The notes beneath the pieces were generated by a model that saw only the letters and a list, made by a program, of their open reading frames with translations, did not search any database and was not told the DNA's origin. Position numbers and translations under genes: made by a program. Shown piece by piece: positions 41,007 through 49,171 of a stretch of DNA of 64,000 bases (its first letter is position 1; each line of letters starts with the position of its first letter). This stretch comes from Tenacibaculum sp. AHE14PA (GTDB lineage Bacteria > Bacteroidota > Bacteroidia > Flavobacteriales > Flavobacteriaceae): contig NZ_CP058983.1 in the NCBI RefSeq assembly GCF_019278465.1, positions 2,417,501 through 2,481,500 of the forward strand. Reading direction: 5' to 3'.

Positions 41007-43892
41007 ATGATGAAAAAACTATTACTTGTTGCATTTGTACTATTTGGTACAATGACAATTGTTGCTCAGACTACCATAACTGGTAAGGTCAATGACGCAT
41101 CTCTTGGAGAAGGACTACCAGGAGCAAACATTAAAGTTTTAAGAAAATCTGTGGGAACATCTACTGATTTCGATGGAAAATTTACAATGACAGTTACAGA
41201 TACTCCGCCTTTTACAATAGAGGTTTCTTCATTAGGGTATCAGTCAAAAAATGTTGAAATAACTAAAAACAACCAAGTTGTTGAAGTTAGCTTAACAGAA
41301 AATGCTACTTCTTTAGACGAAGTTGTAGTTTCTGCTTCTAGAACGCCAGAGCGTATTATGGAATCTCCAGTTACGGTTGAAAGAATGGATGCTAGAGCGA
41401 TTAGAAATACCTCTTCTCCTTCTTTTTATGACGGATTAGAGAACTTAAAAGGAGTAGATATTAACTCTAACAGTTTAACTTTTAAATCTGTAAATACACG
41501 TGGATTTGCAACTTTTGCAAACGAACGTTTCATGCAATTAGTTGATGGGATGGATAACTCATCTCCTGCATTAAACTTTGCTTTAGGTAACCTTTTAGGG
41601 ATGTCTGAATTAGATGTAAAAACAGTAGAGTTATTACCAGGAGCATCTTCAGCATTATATGGTGCAAATGCTTTTAATGGTATTATGTTTATGACAAGTA
41701 AAAGCCCTTTTAATGATCAAGGGATTAGTTATGTTATAAAGTCGGGTATGACAAGCCAAAAAGCTGCAGGTGATAATACTTTTTACGATACAAGTATTCG
41801 TATGGCACACGTTTTTAGTGATAAATTTGCTGCAAAAGCAACATTATCTTACTTGAAAGGTGAAGAATGGCATGCAACTGATTATAGAGATGAAACAGAT
41901 TTAACTTCTTTAGACCATACTACAAACCCTAATTATAATGGGTTAAATGTATATGGTGATGAGGTTTCTCAAAATATGCAATCTGTAGGAAATAAATTAG
42001 TTGATGCAGGTGTTTTACCAGCAGCTTTATTACCTTTTCTTCCTGCAAATCAATCTGTAAGTAGAACAGGGTATAACGATGTTGATTTAATGACAAACGA
42101 AGCGAAGAGTGTAAAGTTTGGAGGATCTTTACATTATAGACCTTGGGGTAACGATCGTTTAGAGATTATATGGAACTCTAAGTACGGTACAGGTAACACA
42201 ATTTATCAAGGGCAAAATAGGTATAACATCCAAAACTTTTTTATGGAACAACATAAATTAGAGTTTAAAGGAAAAAGCTTTATGGTTCGTGGTTATATGA
42301 CTAAAGAAGATGCAGGAGATTCTTATGATACTCGTTTTGCAGGTATTAATATTAACAGAGCTTGGAAAGGAGATTCTCAATGGTTTGGTGAATATGTAGG
42401 TGCCTATGCTCAAGCAATGGCAGGTTTAATCCCTGGTGTACCAGCAGGAAGCACTAATGTAGCTCACTCTGTAGCAAGGTCTCAAGCTGATATGGGAAGA
42501 TACGAACCAGGTTCAAGTGCTTTTAATTCAACTTTTGAAAAGGTTAAGCAAGATCCTTCTTTAGCAACAGGATCTAAATTTCAAGATCAAACAAAACTAT
42601 ATCATGTAGATGCAAACTTAAATTTACAAGATTATATTAGTTGGGCTGAGGTGCAACTAGGAGGTTCTTACAGACAATATATATTAAACTCAGGAGGTAC
42701 AATCTTTACAGATTACGATGGTACTATCGATTATGATGAATTTGGATTATATACACAAGTTCAAAAGAAGTTTTTAGAAGATGATCGTTTAAAAGTTACA
42801 GCTTCTGCTCGTTATGACAAAGCTCAAAACTTTGATGGAAATGTATCACCTCGTTTATCATTATCATATGCTGTTGGAGAAGATAAAAATCATAACTTTA
42901 GAGCATCTGTACAAACAGGTTTCAGAAACCCTACAACACAAGATCAATATATTGGTTTAGATGCTGGTAATGGTATTTTATTAGGTACAGCTCCAGATAA
43001 CATTGATAGATATACTTCAAATCCATTTGATTTAGGAATAAACCCAGGTTTAACAGGGTATATTAATGGAACCACTGGTTCTATGATAGGTTCTACAGGT
43101 ACTTTAACAGGGAGAATGGCTTATGAGAACTCTTGGACAGAGGCTTCAATTGGAGCATTTCAAGCAACTGGAAACCCAGCAGATTTAAAGAAGTCTGATG
43201 TAGAGTTTGTAAAGCCAGAACATGTAACTGCTTTTGAAGTAGGGTATAGAGGTGTTGTAAACGAAATTGCTATTGATTTAAATGTTTATTACAATAAATA
43301 TAAAGATTTTATTGCTGCTGAAAACGTAGTAGCGCCATTGTATGGAAATGTAAATTTATCTGATCAAGTAGACTTAACTCCATTAGGAGGGGCTGCAGGT
43401 ACACCAATTAGTTTAGTTGCATTACAAAATGGAGATTTTAAAGGTGTTTCTTTAGATAGTAACTCTAAAGAAGATGTAAGTTCTTATGGAGCTACAATTG
43501 GTTTAAATACGAAAGTATTAAACGGATTCAACTTAGGTTTAAATTATACCTATTCTAAAATTGATATAAGCGAATCTTCTGATTTTGAGGCAGGTTTTAA
43601 TACTCCAGAACACAAAGTTAAGTTTCAGTTTGGTAAAACAGATTTAATTGAAAACTTAGGTTTTAATGTAAATGTAAGATGGCAAGATGAATTTTTATGG
43701 GAATCTGCTTTCTACGATGGTATGGTAGATGCTAGAACTGTTGTAGATGCTCAAATTAGCTATAGAGTTCCTTCTATTAAATCAGCATTTAAAGTAGGAG
43801 CTGCTAATATTGGTGGTAAAGAATACTTTAGTGCGCCAGGTGTTGGGGCAACAGGTTCTCAATACTTTGTTTCTTGGACAATCAATAACTAA
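41007..43892 (+). CDS. TonB-dependent outer-membrane receptor
   Basis: 961 aa. A signal peptide ends near TIVAQ. It is followed by a CarboxypepD_reg-like domain (about 24-105, TTITGKVNDASLGEGLPGAN), the TonB plug (about 110-240, VVVSASRTPERIMESPVTVE and GASSALYGANAFNGIMFM) and a 22-strand-type barrel ending in an aromatic C-terminus (YFVSWTINN). It imports a substrate in an energy-dependent manner. No SusD-like gene or glycan enzymes are adjacent, so it is not part of a polysaccharide locus here. Substrate unknown. Second ATG at 41010 is also possible. Confidence 0.93.
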   Translation: MMKKLLLVAFVLFGTMTIVAQTTITGKVNDASLGEGLPGANIKVLRKSVGTSTDFDGKFTMTVTDTPPFTIEVSSLGYQSKNVEITKNNQVVEVSLTENATSLDEVVVSASRTPERIMESPVTVERMDARAIRNTSSPSFYDGLENLKGVDINSNSLTFKSVNTRGFATFANERFMQLVDGMDNSSPALNFALGNLLGMSELDVKTVELLPGASSALYGANAFNGIMFMTSKSPFNDQGISYVIKSGMTSQKAAGDNTFYDTSIRMAHVFSDKFAAKATLSYLKGEEWHATDYRDETDLTSLDHTTNPNYNGLNVYGDEVSQNMQSVGNKLVDAGVLPAALLPFLPANQSVSRTGYNDVDLMTNEAKSVKFGGSLHYRPWGNDRLEIIWNSKYGTGNTIYQGQNRYNIQNFFMEQHKLEFKGKSFMVRGYMTKEDAGDSYDTRFAGININRAWKGDSQWFGEYVGAYAQAMAGLIPGVPAGSTNVAHSVARSQADMGRYEPGSSAFNSTFEKVKQDPSLATGSKFQDQTKLYHVDANLNLQDYISWAEVQLGGSYRQYILNSGGTIFTDYDGTIDYDEFGLYTQVQKKFLEDDRLKVTASARYDKAQNFDGNVSPRLSLSYAVGEDKNHNFRASVQTGFRNPTTQDQYIGLDAGNGILLGTAPDNIDRYTSNPFDLGINPGLTGYINGTTGSMIGSTGTLTGRMAYENSWTEASIGAFQATGNPADLKKSDVEFVKPEHVTAFEVGYRGVVNEIAIDLNVYYNKYKDFIAAENVVAPLYGNVNLSDQVDLTPLGGAAGTPISLVALQNGDFKGVSLDSNSKEDVSSYGATIGLNTKVLNGFNLGLNYTYSKIDISESSDFEAGFNTPEHKVKFQFGKTDLIENLGFNVNVRWQDEFLWESAFYDGMVDARTVVDAQISYRVPSIKSAFKVGAANIGGKEYFSAPGVGATGSQYFVSWTINN

Positions 43893-43938
43893 GAATAATT
43901 TTATGTAACCTAATTATAGTGTTACAGATCCATAAACT

Positions 43939-43974
43939 AAAAAGGCTTCATTTATAAAATGAAGCCTTTTTTTA
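43939..43974. terminator. Bidirectional terminator after the TonB-dependent receptor gene
   Basis: AAAAAGGCTTCATTT (43939-43953) pairs with AAATGAAGCCTTTTT (43957-43971) around a 3-nt loop; T-run on the right, A-run on the left. Confidence 0.92.
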
Positions 43975-44208
43975 TTCGTTACTATTATCAATCCATTCTT
44001 TTATCTTTTGATCATTGATAATATATTTTTTGTATTTGTTATCTCTATACCTGTAATAAATAAACACAGGCATTAATATAAAAGCCATATACATAACGCC
44101 TAAACCCATTATAATTTGTGCTTTTGGATGTTCTGAGTTTAGTAGATAAGCTCCAACAGCCATCCAACATAAAAAGATAATAAATAAAATTCGTATTAAA
44201 ATTTTCAT
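43972..44208 (-). CDS. Small two-helix membrane protein, unknown
   Basis: 78 aa: two predicted membrane helices (ILIRILFIIFLCWMAVGAYL and IIMGLGVMYMAFILMPVFIYY) and a charged cytoplasmic tail DNKYKKYIINDQKIKEW. No family recognised. It lies downstream of glyS on the same strand but is separated from it by a terminator. Its stop codon overlaps the end of the bidirectional terminator at 43939-43974. Confidence 0.7.
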   Translation of the reverse strand: MKILIRILFIIFLCWMAVGAYLLNSEHPKAQIIMGLGVMYMAFILMPVFIYYRYRDNKYKKYIINDQKIKEWIDNSNE

Positions 44209-44237
44209 TATTGATGAATTTAATTGCTGTAAAAATA

Positions 44238-44266
44238 AAAATCCTAAACGTATTGTTTAGGATTTT
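44238..44266 (-). terminator. Terminator after glyS
   Basis: AAAATCCTAAAC (44238-44249) and GTTTAGGATTTT (44255-44266) form a 12-bp stem; on the minus strand it is followed by a T-rich stretch. Confidence 0.82.
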
Positions 44267-44294
44267 CTTATTGAAATTTTAAAAGAAATAAAAA

Positions 44295-45836
44295 TTACAT
44301 TTTTTGTAACCAGTTTCTTACATCTACTTCTTGTTTTATAATTGCTGATAATTCAGAAATTTTAACACGTTTTTGCTCCATCGTATCTCTATGACGAATC
44401 GTAACACTATCGTCATTTAAAGTATCATGATCAACAGTAATACAGAAAGGTGTACCATTAGCATCTTGACGACGGTAACGACGCCCTACGGCATCTTTTT
44501 CATCATAAGACACATTAAAATCCCACTTTAAATCTTCCATTATTTTACGAGCAACTTCTGGTAAACCATCTTTTTTAACCAATGGTAAAATAGCAGCTTT
44601 TACAGGTGCTAAAATAGCAGGTAATTTTAATACAGTTCTTGTAGTACCGTTTTCTAATTCTTCTTCTTGCAAAGAATTAGAGAATACGGCTAAAAACATT
44701 CTATCTAATCCGATAGAAGTTTCTACTACATAAGGTGTATAACTTTTGTTTTCTTCGTGATCGAAATATTGTAATTTCTTACCTGAATGTTCTTCGTGTG
44801 CTTTTAAATCGAAATCGGTACGAGAGTGAATTCCTTCTAATTCTTTAAATCCGAAAGGAAATTTAAACTCAATATCAGCAGCATTGTCTGCATAATGAGC
44901 TAATTTTTCATGATCATGAAAACGGTAGTTTTCAGCGCCCATGCCTAATGATAAGTGCCATTTTAAACGCGTTTCTTTCCATTTGTTATACCATTCTGTT
45001 TGAGTTCCTGGTTTTACGAAAAATTGCATCTCCATTTGCTCAAATTCACGCATTCTAAATATAAACTGACGTGCAACAATTTCGTTACGAAAAGCTTTAC
45101 CGGTTTGTGCAATTCCGAAAGGAATTTTCATTCTACCAGTTTTTTGCACGTTTAAGAAGTTTACAAAAATTCCCTGTGCAGTTTCAGGACGTAAATATAA
45201 ATCCATTGCGCTTTCTGCAGAGGCTCCTAGTTTTGTTCCAAACATTAAGTTAAATTGTTTAACTTCTGTCCAGTTTTTAGAACCCGTTAATGGATCTGCA
45301 ATTTCTAACTCTTCAATTAATAATTTTACGTCAGCTAAATCTTCTTTTTCTAAAGATTTACCTAAACGAGATAAAATAGTATTTATTTTTTCTTGATATC
45401 CTAAAACACGGCCATTGGTAGCAATAAATTCTTCTTTGTTAAAGGCATCACCAAAACGTTTAGCTGCTTTCTTAACTTCTTTTTCAATTTTACCTTCAAT
45501 TTTAAGACAGTAGTCTTCTACTAAAACATCTGCTCTATATCTTTTTTTAGAATCTTTATTATCAATTAAAGGATCGTTAAAGGCATCTACATGGCCTGAA
45601 GCTTTCCAAGTGGTTGGATGCATTAAGATAGACGCATCAATACCAACAATATTTTCGTGCATTTGCACCATTGCTTTCCACCAATAATCTCTAATATTTT
45701 TCTTTAGCTCAACTCCGTTTTGAGCATAGTCATATACCGCACTTAGCCCGTCATAAATTTCAGATGATTGAAATACATAACCGTATTCTTTTGCGTGCGA
45801 TAATACTTTTCTAAATTGATCTTCTTGTTTTGCCAT
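44295..45836 (-). CDS. glyS: Glycyl-tRNA synthetase (single-chain alpha2 type)
   Basis: 513-aa class II synthetase of the eukaryotic/archaeal-like alpha2 type, not the bacterial alpha2beta2 GlyQ/GlyS form. Motifs: IVGIDASILMHPTTWKASGH, RPETAQGIFVNF, GIAQTGKAFRNEI (motif 2 region) and VVETSIGLDRMFLAVF (motif 3), with an anticodon-binding domain at the C-terminus. A perfect -7 box lies 4 nt before the ATG, which predicts a leaderless transcript and rules out a T-box leader. Confidence 0.96.
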   Translation of the reverse strand: MAKQEDQFRKVLSHAKEYGYVFQSSEIYDGLSAVYDYAQNGVELKKNIRDYWWKAMVQMHENIVGIDASILMHPTTWKASGHVDAFNDPLIDNKDSKKRYRADVLVEDYCLKIEGKIEKEVKKAAKRFGDAFNKEEFIATNGRVLGYQEKINTILSRLGKSLEKEDLADVKLLIEELEIADPLTGSKNWTEVKQFNLMFGTKLGASAESAMDLYLRPETAQGIFVNFLNVQKTGRMKIPFGIAQTGKAFRNEIVARQFIFRMREFEQMEMQFFVKPGTQTEWYNKWKETRLKWHLSLGMGAENYRFHDHEKLAHYADNAADIEFKFPFGFKELEGIHSRTDFDLKAHEEHSGKKLQYFDHEENKSYTPYVVETSIGLDRMFLAVFSNSLQEEELENGTTRTVLKLPAILAPVKAAILPLVKKDGLPEVARKIMEDLKWDFNVSYDEKDAVGRRYRRQDANGTPFCITVDHDTLNDDSVTIRHRDTMEQKRVKISELSAIIKQEVDVRNWLQKM

Positions 45837-45840
45837 AATG

Positions 45841-45848
45841 CAAAAATA
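45841..45848 (-). promoter_or_regulatory. glyS promoter -7 box (leaderless layout)
   Basis: On the minus strand TATTTTTG - CATT - ATG: exact consensus with a 4-nt spacing to the start codon. Confidence 0.7.
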
Positions 45849-45881
45849 AAATAAGGATTTTAACTAATACTATTCTAAATG

Positions 45882-45916
45882 AAAAAAGTGAAGAATTAAA
45901 TGAATTCTTCACTTTT
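45882..45916 (-). terminator. Terminator after the coiled-coil genes
   Basis: AAAAGTGAAGAATT (45884-45897) pairs with AATTCTTCACTTTT (45903-45916) with a 5-nt loop; A-run on the left gives the minus-strand T-tail. It lies directly downstream of the second coiled-coil gene. Confidence 0.85.
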
Positions 45917-45935
45917 AATAATATTTTTAGGTGTT

Positions 45936-46835
45936 TTATTTTAAGTTTACGGTGGTAGCGCCAGAATAAACACCGTCTACAAAAGCACTTACAGTGTATT
46001 CTCCTTTGTTAATATCGTCTCTGTTCACCAAAATAAGTGAAACAAGGCTTAATCGGTCATTGTTGTAGTTAATTTCAATTGAATCGGAATATTGAATTTT
46101 ACCACCATCTTTTAAATTGGTAATTCCTTTTGGAGCAATCACATTTTTGTTTTTATCTATAATTTGAATATAAACAGACTTCTCACCAGCGTATGCTACT
46201 ACATTTTTTAATAAATCGAAGTTTACTTTAAAAGCATCAGTTCTGTTTGATCTAGATGTAGATGTTAATTTTCCACTGCTACGTTCTTTTAAAGTTTCAA
46301 CTTTAACGGTACTTGTTTTTATGACTCCACCAATAGCAATTTTAGTTTCAAGAGTTTTTTGCTTTTCTTCTAATTCTATATTTTTTTCTGTTAAAGAAGT
46401 ATTTATTGATTCTTTTTGAAGCAAAATTTCATTAGTAATTATATTTTCTTGAGATAATACTTGGTTGGCAGTACTAAGAGAGTCTACTTTTACAAATAGG
46501 TTTCGGTTTTCACGTTCTAAGCTGCTAATTTTTTTTCTGTATTTTCTGATCAAGCTATACTTATCTATCTGTAGGTTTTTAATTGAATCACGTAAATTGT
46601 TCATCTTAACAATTTCAACTCTCAATCTTGTAGAAAGGCGTTTTTTACGAACAATAACATCCGTATAATCTTTAATCATTTCATCTAATTCTTTTTCTAG
46701 ATCAGCTTTTTCCTGTTCAAAGACTTCTTGAAGGTTGTTGTATTGGTTAGATTTTTGTAAAGAATAGATTGTTAGAAATAAAGTAAGTGCTAAGAGCGCT
46801 ACAATTAATATACTTCTTCTTTTTTTTGGGGTCAT
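45936..46835 (-). CDS. Membrane-anchored coiled-coil protein, paralog 2
   Basis: 299 aa. A basic N-terminus (MTPKKRR) and one membrane helix (ILIVALLALTLFLTIYSL) are followed by a long coiled coil (about residues 35-175) and a C-terminal beta-rich domain with SVYIQIIDKNKNVIAP and GEYTVSAFVDGVYSGATTV. It is homologous over its whole length to the gene upstream. Such proteins are sometimes auto-annotated as chromosome-partition proteins because of the coiled coil; nothing here supports that. Probably periplasmic. Function unknown. Confidence 0.75.
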   Translation of the reverse strand: MTPKKRRSILIVALLALTLFLTIYSLQKSNQYNNLQEVFEQEKADLEKELDEMIKDYTDVIVRKKRLSTRLRVEIVKMNNLRDSIKNLQIDKYSLIRKYRKKISSLERENRNLFVKVDSLSTANQVLSQENIITNEILLQKESINTSLTEKNIELEEKQKTLETKIAIGGVIKTSTVKVETLKERSSGKLTSTSRSNRTDAFKVNFDLLKNVVAYAGEKSVYIQIIDKNKNVIAPKGITNLKDGGKIQYSDSIEINYNNDRLSLVSLILVNRDDINKGEYTVSAFVDGVYSGATTVNLK

Positions 46836-46868
46836 AATAAAGGGGATTAAAGTAAGGGGTTATTAATT

Positions 46869-47771
46869 TTATTTAAGTTCTATAAGTGTGCTATTAGTAA
46901 AAACACCATCTATAAAAACATTTATTTTGTAAGAACCTTTATTTATCATATCACGATCTACATCGATGAATGAAATTACAGCTAATTGTTTATTGTTATA
47001 TTTTGCTTTAAACTTATCGTTGCAAAGTATTTTTTCTTTATTTTTTAGTTTTACTTCTTGTGTAGGTGCAATAACTTTATCGTTATTTACAATTTGTATA
47101 TAAATAGATTTTTCACCTGAACTAATGATATTATTTTCAAGTAAGTTAAACTCTATTTTAAAAGCATCTGTTTTACTAGAGTACGAGGTGGAGGTGTGTT
47201 TTCCACTACGTCTTTTTTTCATAGCGACTACTTTTATTGATGATGTTTCAATAATTTCAGCAATTGCAATTTTTTCTTTTAGTACTTTCTTTTCTAAATC
47301 TAGTGATTGGTTTTTATTTTTTAACCTTGTATATAAACCTTCTTTTTGAATTAGAATGTCTTTAACACTATCGTTTTTTGTTAATAATTGATTATTTACT
47401 GCATTAAGAGAATCTATATGAGCGAAAAGAATTTTATTCTGTTTTGCTAAACCAGAAATGCGTTTTCTATAAAGACGAAACAAACCATAGTCCGTGGTTT
47501 TTAAATTATTTATAGTGTCTCTAAGTTTAATTATTTTATGAAGCTTATCTCGTAAATTTAAAGAGATATCTTCTTTTTGATATATAGCATTCTCATAATT
47601 TTTTATAACGCTATTTAATTCAGACTCTAGCTCTATTTTTTCTAATTTAAAAACCTTTTTTAGTTCAGAATATTCACTAGCATTTTGGTAGGATAATAAG
47701 CCAATTGCAATTACTAATAGAAGTAAAAAAGCAATAAAGCCGTTATTCTTTATTTGGGAATTGATAATCAT
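46869..47771 (-). CDS. Membrane-anchored coiled-coil protein, paralog 1
   Basis: About 300 aa from ATG 47771 (MIINSQIKNNGFIAFLLLL); the open frame runs up to TTG 47789, but the ATG gives the same layout as the paralog. One membrane helix, a coiled coil over about residues 35-170, then a beta-rich domain with SIYIQIVNNDKVIAP and GSYKINVFIDGVFTNSTLI. A conserved Ser-Thr-rich linker (SGKHTSTSYSSKTDAF here, SGKLTSTSRSNRTDAF in the paralog) separates coil and domain. It lies 33 nt before its paralog and 18 nt after a methyltransferase gene. Confidence 0.75.
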   Translation of the reverse strand: MIINSQIKNNGFIAFLLLLVIAIGLLSYQNASEYSELKKVFKLEKIELESELNSVIKNYENAIYQKEDISLNLRDKLHKIIKLRDTINNLKTTDYGLFRLYRKRISGLAKQNKILFAHIDSLNAVNNQLLTKNDSVKDILIQKEGLYTRLKNKNQSLDLEKKVLKEKIAIAEIIETSSIKVVAMKKRRSGKHTSTSYSSKTDAFKIEFNLLENNIISSGEKSIYIQIVNNDKVIAPTQEVKLKNKEKILCNDKFKAKYNNKQLAVISFIDVDRDMINKGSYKINVFIDGVFTNSTLIELK

Positions 47772-47789
47772 TTGGGGTATGAAGAACAA

Positions 47790-48374
47790 TTAGGTGCGTT
47801 CGCGGGCTAATATACTATTTTTTACACAGTTGTAAATAAATGCTGGCGGAAAATTAAGCGGTTCAAAACTTAACTGAATATTATCTCCAAAAACACCTTT
47901 TAATTTTTTGTAATATGTAAGACTATATTGGTATTGTATGAATATACCTTTAGTATTTAAAAGCAGATAGCTTTCTTGTAAAATATTGTGTGAAACTTCT
48001 TTAGGTATAATAGTTAGAGGTAAGCTAGAAACAATGTAATTTACCTCATTATATCCTAGTTTTTTAATCTCTCCACGCATGTTTTCAGCAGAGGCTTTGA
48101 TAACAATTAATTGAGGATGTTTAATCTTTTTTAATTCTTTATAAAAAGCATCATTAATTTCAAAACAAATTAAAACTGTGTTAGGTTCTATTTCGTTTAA
48201 AATAGTGTTTGTTATTGCACCGTTACCAGGACCTAATTCTATAATAACTTTAGCTGTAGAAAAATCAATTTCTCTAAGCATTTTCTTGGCTAAATATTTA
48301 GAGCTAGGAGCAACTGTACCAGATGTTTTGTAGTTTTTAACTGCTTCTTTAAAAAAATTAAATTTTTTACCCAA
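47790..48374 (-). CDS. SAM-dependent methyltransferase, phospholipid N-methyltransferase-like
   Basis: 194-aa class I methyltransferase. The SAM site is VIIELGPGNGAITNTIL, with ICFEINDAFYKEL as motif II and IVSSLPLTIIP as the post-II motif; the last resembles PmtA-type phospholipid N-methyltransferases (COG3963) more than rRNA methylases. The start is a TTG (MGKKFNFFKEAV); an in-frame stop lies a few codons upstream and there is no ATG until AKKM at about residue 30. It is divergent from comF. Substrate not proven. Confidence 0.75.
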   Translation of the reverse strand: MGKKFNFFKEAVKNYKTSGTVAPSSKYLAKKMLREIDFSTAKVIIELGPGNGAITNTILNEIEPNTVLICFEINDAFYKELKKIKHPQLIVIKASAENMRGEIKKLGYNEVNYIVSSLPLTIIPKEVSHNILQESYLLLNTKGIFIQYQYSLTYYKKLKGVFGDNIQLSFEPLNFPPAFIYNCVKNSILARERT

Positions 48375-48426
48375 AATAATGTTTTATGATGTTTTTTGTA
48401 TATTTCTACTAAAAGTGCTGGTAAAG

Positions 48427-49119
48427 ATGCAATATTTAAAAGATATATTCTACTTATTTTATCCTAATTTATGTGTTAATTGTGCTGTAAATTTATTAGA
48501 AAGCGAAAAGTATTTATGTACATTTTGTAGTAATGAAATACCTATTATTGAAAATAATGAGTATGTAAATAGTACGCTTTTAGCTCCTTTTTATGGTAAA
48601 GTGCTAATTAATAATGTGCGTTGTTTTATGTATTATCAGAAACATGGAATTGCAAAAAAAATCATTCACGAGTTAAAATATAAGAATCAACCAGAAATAG
48701 GAGAGTTCATTGCTAATTGGTTTGGTAGTCAGTTAAAGGAATCTGCTATTTTTAAGGATGTTGATTATATTGTTCCAGTGCCACTACATAAAAAAAAGCT
48801 AAAGAAGAGAGGTTATAATCAACTTACGAAATTTGGAAAAACGTTAAGTAGTATTTTAAATATTGAATATGAAGAACAGATTTTAATTAAGTCATCCATA
48901 GCAAAAACACAAACATTTAAACATCGTTTTGAGCGCTTTTCAGATTCTAAAACAAAATTTAAGTTAACAGATTTTAAAGTTTTTGAAAACAAACATATTC
49001 TTTTAATAGATGACGTAATAACTACAGGTGCAACTTTAGTTGCTTGTTGTAATGAATTGTTAAAAGTAAAAAATATTACCATCAGTATAGCAACCATAGC
49101 GTATACTAAAAAAGGTTGA
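48427..49119 (+). CDS. ComF family protein
   Basis: 230 aa. The N-terminal zinc-ribbon-like part has CVNC and CTFC; the C-terminal phosphoribosyltransferase domain has the PRPP loop HILLIDDVITTGATL and the VPVPLHKKKLKKRGYNQ motif. ComF-type proteins help import or process single-stranded DNA during natural transformation. ATG 48427 (MQYLKDIFYLFYPNLC) is chosen over ATG 48379, whose extra 16 residues are unlike the family. It is divergent from a methyltransferase gene. Confidence 0.88.
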   Translation: MQYLKDIFYLFYPNLCVNCAVNLLESEKYLCTFCSNEIPIIENNEYVNSTLLAPFYGKVLINNVRCFMYYQKHGIAKKIIHELKYKNQPEIGEFIANWFGSQLKESAIFKDVDYIVPVPLHKKKLKKRGYNQLTKFGKTLSSILNIEYEEQILIKSSIAKTQTFKHRFERFSDSKTKFKLTDFKVFENKHILLIDDVITTGATLVACCNELLKVKNITISIATIAYTKKG

Positions 49120-49139
49120 TTTTCTTGCTGTTATTTTAG

Positions 49140-49147
49140 TACTTTTG
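49140..49147 (+). promoter_or_regulatory. Candidate -7 box for the Ig-like lipoprotein gene
   Basis: TACTTTTG, exact consensus, directly abutting the in-frame ATG 49148 and 24 nt before the GTG at 49172. This favours the GTG start. Confidence 0.5.
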
Positions 49148-49171
49148 ATGTTGGAATTAAACAATCAATTT

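Noticed and set aside
41007..43892. SusC/SusD polysaccharide utilisation locus
   Set aside because: Only a TonB-dependent receptor is present; no SusD lipoprotein, glycoside hydrolase or hybrid sensor is adjacent.
45936..47771. Chromosome-partition (SMC/ParA-like) role for the coiled-coil pair
   Set aside because: They have an N-terminal membrane anchor and no ATPase motif; the likeness is only in the coiled coil.
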